A stretch of 64,000 nucleotides of DNA. Source: Cephalopachus bancanus (taxonomy: Eukaryota; Chordata; Mammalia; Primates; Tarsiidae). The position numbers were made by a program, and so were the translations under genes. Under the pieces are notes generated by a model that did not search any database, was not told where the DNA came from, and worked only from the letters and a program-made list of their open reading frames with translations. Location: the NCBI GenBank assembly GCA_027257055.1, contig JAPVLO010000153.1, positions 1,860,001-1,924,000 on the forward strand, given 5' to 3'. The stretch's first letter is position 1. Every line of letters starts with the position of its first letter. This document shows, one piece after another, positions 60,971 through 64,000 of this stretch.

Positions 60971-61103
60971 AATGAAAAGAAACTGTACTCGGTTGGGGAA
61001 GAAGTTGAAATTTCGTGCCTTACTGGATTTGAAGCTGTTGGATACCAGTACTTGAGATGCTTACCAGACGGGACCTGGAGACAAGGGGATGTGGAATGCC
61101 AAC
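60971..61103 (+). CDS. C6: C6 exon 14: sushi 1
   Basis: Acceptor taattctag at 60970; donor gtgaga after 61103, phase 1. Residues 657-700 plus one base of Arg701. It completes the first sushi (CCP) module, with Cys672, Cys686, Cys699 and the conserved Gly-Thr-Trp-Arg motif before the last cysteine. Confidence 0.97.
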
Positions 61104-61665
61104 GTGAGAATGGGGCAAATATTTTGTGGACTACTTTACAAAATAAATGTGCTCAATATAAACACAGTAAAAAAAAATCACACCCTTAGATCAGTACATT
61201 TTACTATTTTTTAAGACTCTAGTGAAAAGATTTTGTGAAGCAAAAATAGAGCTTATTTGCTAAAATTAGATTTCCAAATAGCTCCATATTTCAGTGCTCC
61301 TGCTCTTGCATATTAGCCTCGCACACTTGGGACTGCGAAGCACACACTTCAGTAGAAATCCAGGAAGTCTGCAAGCTGTCTCTAACCACAGACATCTGCC
61401 TTGCCTGATGCACAAATTGATGCAAATTGTTGAGTCCCAAGAAGATGATATTTACACTCTTTATGTATCAGAATTGGGATTTTTGTATGAGATGCAGTTT
61501 TCTCCAAGGCACCATTCCTTGGAGCACGTTCACACCCTTTGCTGAGAAAGAGAGAAAGAGCATGCAGTCTCTGCACTTACTCGTTCTAGAATAAAGTTTT
61601 AAAAAAGATGAGATTCAAACAAGGCTCAAATGGTGACCTCAATAATTTATTTAAAAGCAGAGTTG

Positions 61666-61949
61666 GGCCAGGTGCAGTGGCTCAAGACTGTAATCCCAGC
61701 ACTTTGGGAGGCCAAGGTGAGAGGACTGCCTGAGCCCAAGGGTTGAACAGCCTGGACAACTTGGCAAGACCTCGTCTCTAAAATAAATAAAAAAATTAGC
61801 CTGGTGAGGTAGAGCGTGCCTGAAGTTCCAGCTACTTGGAAGGTGGAGGTGGAAGGTTAGCTGGAGCCCAGCAGGTCGATGCTGGGGTGGCCATGAGCAT
61901 GCCACTGCACTCCAGCCTGGGTGACAGGGTGAGACTCCAACTCAGGAAA
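61666..61949 (+). repeat. Alu, sense, first of a tandem pair
   Basis: A lineage-type dimer with a small deletion in the left arm (gggttgaacagcc). It is preceded by aaaagcagagttg at 61653-61665, and the same 13 bases recur at 61950-61962 directly after its tail. Confidence 0.95.
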
Positions 61950-61962
61950 AAAAGCAGAGTTG

Positions 61963-62255
61963 GTCGATCGCGGTGGCTCAAACCTGTAATCCCAGTACTT
62001 TGGGAGTCCGAGGCGAGAGGATTGTTTGAGCCCCCCCATGTTCAAGACCAATCTGGGCAACATGGTGAGACCTCACCTCTACAATAAATATTTAAAAATT
62101 AGCCTGGCCTGGTAGTTCAGCCTGTAGTTCAGGCTTCTTGGAAAGCTGAGGTGGAAAGACAGCCGACTAGCAGGTCGAGGCTGCGGTGGCCGTGCGCCTG
62201 CCACTGCACTCCAGCATGGCGACGGAGTGAGACTCCAGCTGAAAAAAAAAAAAGA
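61963..62255 (+). repeat. Alu, sense, second of a tandem pair
   Basis: A second dimeric Alu whose flanks are the same 13 bases (61950-61962 and 62256-62268). Its right arm has a short deletion near 62162 (agacagccgactagcagg). Confidence 0.95.
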
Positions 62256-62661
62256 AAAAGCAGAGTTGAGATCAGTGTCAATGAGAATGTCCTGCCTCTG
62301 CATCATTCACAATGCGGTAGCTTACACTTAGGAAAACCCACTAGGGAGAAGAGAAAAAAAAATATTTCTTGAAAGGAAAAGGAACCAATGAAGTAATGAA
62401 AGTTGTATGTTCCTGAAGCCAGTTCTTTAACAAGGCAGCCTCAGATGTTGAAACTAAAGGGAGTTTTTCAACGGAGGAACATCTGAGGGGAAACCTGGTA
62501 TTCTTAACCTTCAGGTTTTCCGATTGAATGGAGGAACCAACAATGAACAAATGCTGCAGTCAAACTCACCCAAAATAACCTCTTGGGTTGCATAAAATCT
62601 GCCTACATTTGTTGAACATTCTGCTCCACTAAATACATCTGAAATGTTGCTCTTCCTGCAG

Positions 62662-62850
62662 GGACAGAGTGCCTCAAACCAGTTGTACAGGAAGTCCTGA
62701 CGATCACACCATTTCAGAGATTATATAAAATAGATCAAACAATTGAGCTAACCTGCCCCAAAGGCTTTGTTGTTTCTGGGCCATCAAAGTACACATGCAG
62801 GGGGAATTCCTGGACACCGCCCATTTCAAATTCACTCACATGTGAAAAAG
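62662..62850 (+). CDS. C6: C6 exon 15: sushi 2
   Basis: Acceptor tcttcctgcag at 62661; donor aaag|gtgagt after 62850. Phase 1 at both ends, the usual form for a single-exon sushi module. Residues 701-763 plus one base. The cysteines (704, 731, 746, 761) and the Gly-Asn-Ser-Trp motif are intact. In human, loss of the intron 15 donor causes subtotal C6 deficiency with a shortened protein; here that donor matches the consensus. Confidence 0.97.
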
Positions 62851-64000
62851 GTGAGTAGCAGCCTGAAAATACGGTGGGCCTGGGACCTGAAAATACGGTG
62901 CACCTCAAGATTGGTAGAATACCATCTAGAGCAGTACTATATCTTAAGCACAGAGGCAGAGAGGTTTCAATTATGCATATGGTTAAACCCATCTGGGTAA
63001 AACAGGATCTATGCAACAGTTCTACTAATTCTCTAAGCTCTTTGCCATCCTGAACCTGTATTCTCTTCTGGGCTTTTTATATGTGCGAGGGGAAAATGGG
63101 GGAAGTTAACCTTTTAAATAACCCTAAATTAGAAAAAAAAAAAAACTACTGATAAAGAGATCTCACGGAAATTGATAAGAACTTCAGGTTAATGCTGTGT
63201 CTTGGTTTCACTGGATTCCTCATCATAATAATAAATTATAAGCCATGTAAATGTCAGAGGAATTAATGCATTTGGAAACCATAGACTTCAGAAAGTTAAG
63301 AGCTTCTGGATATCCTCTTCATAAAAGCACATGTATACGCCCCCACACACACACATGCACATGCACAACTGTGCCTTTGGATAAGAAATTGAAATTATTA
63401 TCCACACAGAGAAATAGGAAATATCCTACATCTAGATAAGGGAAATAAAATATATCTCATATACTTTCTCTCCAATGATATTGATAAAAAGAACAATGAG
63501 AGGTGTCACAGAAAGCGAAAGACAATGATCAGTAAAACTGAACAACTGTGAGGTAAAGAGACTTAGGCTGTCATTTGTCCAAGGATACACTCAACTCTTT
63601 CAGTGTGAAAAAGTTTTGCTTTCTGAAGATATGAGATGCTGCACAGCTCCACAATTACGTTCCTTCTTCTAAGAACTCCAAGCCTTCAACAGTCCTTCAG
63701 AGGCTCCTCTTGCCCACAGCACTTTACAGATTTTAGAGGGTTCTTGTTTCCAGGTTGCTTCTGTGCTAGGTGGTGTGGGCAACTGAGTCCCAGTGCTAGC
63801 TTCAACCTGATGTTTCTGAGAGGAACACTAACAATTTCAAATCAGTAGCCACAGAGGGATGCTTTGTATGTGACTTGAAAGCTGATTCTCGGGCAATCCC
63901 CTTGGGGCCCCTTCCATTATGGGAGCTTTTCTGTCCTCTCAATAAATCCTGCTTTCTCAAAGAAAAAAAAAGAAAACTGATTCTCTTTGGACACATTGTG
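62851..64000 (+). other. C6: C6 intron 15 (partial)
   Basis: 1150 bases of intron with no further exon found. It includes a short (CA)n-rich stretch near 63342-63367 and, at the very end (63925-63975), 'ctctcaataaatcctgcttt' followed by A residues, which resembles the 3' end of an LTR or a poly-A signal region but is too short to classify. The remaining exons 16-18 lie downstream. Confidence 0.8.

Larger units (their letters stand above)
61104..62661 (+). other. C6: C6 intron 14
   Basis: A phase 1 intron of 1558 bases, about 600 of which are two tandem Alus (61666-62255). 61110-61650 has no recognisable element. Confidence 0.9.
5209..62850 (+). other. C6: Complement component C6 gene (partial: exons 2-15 of 18)
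   Basis: C6 is a secreted plasma protein made mainly in liver. It binds C5b to form C5b6 and starts assembly of the membrane attack complex with C7, C8 and C9. The fourteen exons join to 763 codons plus one base, against 934 residues in human. Deduced order: signal peptide 1-21, TSP1-1 22-79, TSP1-2 81-134, LDLRA 138-175, MACPF about 176-522, EGF-like 523-553, TSP1-3 565-612, sushi-1 642-701, sushi-2 702-763; the FIM modules are off the window. Seen directly: intact frame, GT-AG borders, the MACPF signature Tyr354-x6-Phe-Gly-Thr-His-Tyr, the sequon Asn324-Phe-Thr, and C-mannosylation-type Trp residues 29, 32, 568, 571 and 574. The alignment with my recollection of human C6 is colinear, with about 107 differences in 763. 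The paralogues C7, C8 and C9 fit worse, because the doubled N-terminal TSP1 and doubled sushi layout is C6-like. Nothing suggests a pseudogene within the window. Confidence 0.98.

Noticed and set aside
61294..61545. 83-codon plus-strand frame in intron 14
   Set aside because: No similarity to any C6 module and no flanking splice signals in a fitting phase; position and length do not match a known C6 exon.
63920..63975. LTR-like 3' end ('aataaatcctgctttctc' then A residues)
   Set aside because: Resembles the R/U5 end of some primate LTRs, but no matching LTR body was seen upstream and the window ends here; too little to call.
1..64000. Search for a novel multi-gene system
   Set aside because: All convincing coding sequence belongs to C6. 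The rest is intron, known repeat classes or unique AT-rich DNA, with no second gene or tRNA/rRNA signal.

Overview
This is vertebrate nuclear DNA from a primate. It holds one protein-coding gene on the + strand, complement component C6. Fourteen coding exons (exons 2-15 in the 18-exon human numbering) run from the start codon at 5229 to 62850. They join in frame into 763 complete codons plus one base, with no stop, no frameshift, and canonical GT-AG borders at every intron. The last three exons, about 170 residues carrying the two factor-I/MAC (FIM) modules, lie beyond the window.

Primate origin is shown by many dimeric 7SL-derived Alu elements. Most are not an anthropoid type. They share a 'ggctcagcctgtaat' start, a 'tctacaataaatcaaaaa' linker and a 'ccggagcccagcaggtcgag' right arm, and several still have perfect target-site duplications. 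The deduced C6 aligns without gaps to the human protein as I remember it, at roughly 86% identity. Together these suggest a non-anthropoid primate (tarsier or strepsirrhine; I lean to tarsier). That is inference, not a search result.

Layout: 1-5208 is upstream sequence with a candidate noncoding first exon ending at 1805. 5209-9046 holds exons 2-4 (signal peptide, two thrombospondin-1 repeats, start of the LDL-receptor A module). 13714-13855 is exon 5 (rest of LDLRA). 24826-54261 holds exons 6-10 (MACPF pore-forming domain), spread over large introns full of nested LINE, SINE and DNA-transposon debris. 55692-57740 holds exons 11-13 (end of MACPF, EGF-like module, third TSP1, start of sushi 1). 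60971-62850 holds exons 14-15 (sushi 1 and 2). 62851-64000 is intron 15.

Apart from C6, nearly everything recognisable is repeat: about 14 Alu copies or fragments, L1 pieces of several ages (one L1 inserted in another and itself hit by a hAT-like element), L2 and MIR relics, two mariner transposase remnants, hAT and Tigger-type MITEs, and long dinucleotide tracts. I found no tRNA, rRNA, CRISPR, bacterial or phage features, and no evidence of a previously undescribed system. The most useful leads are protein-level changes in C6 (an extra cysteine in LDLRA, a new N-glycosylation sequon, Trp at 656 in the C5b-binding region), the candidate promoter and exon 1, and the structure of the young Alu subfamily.
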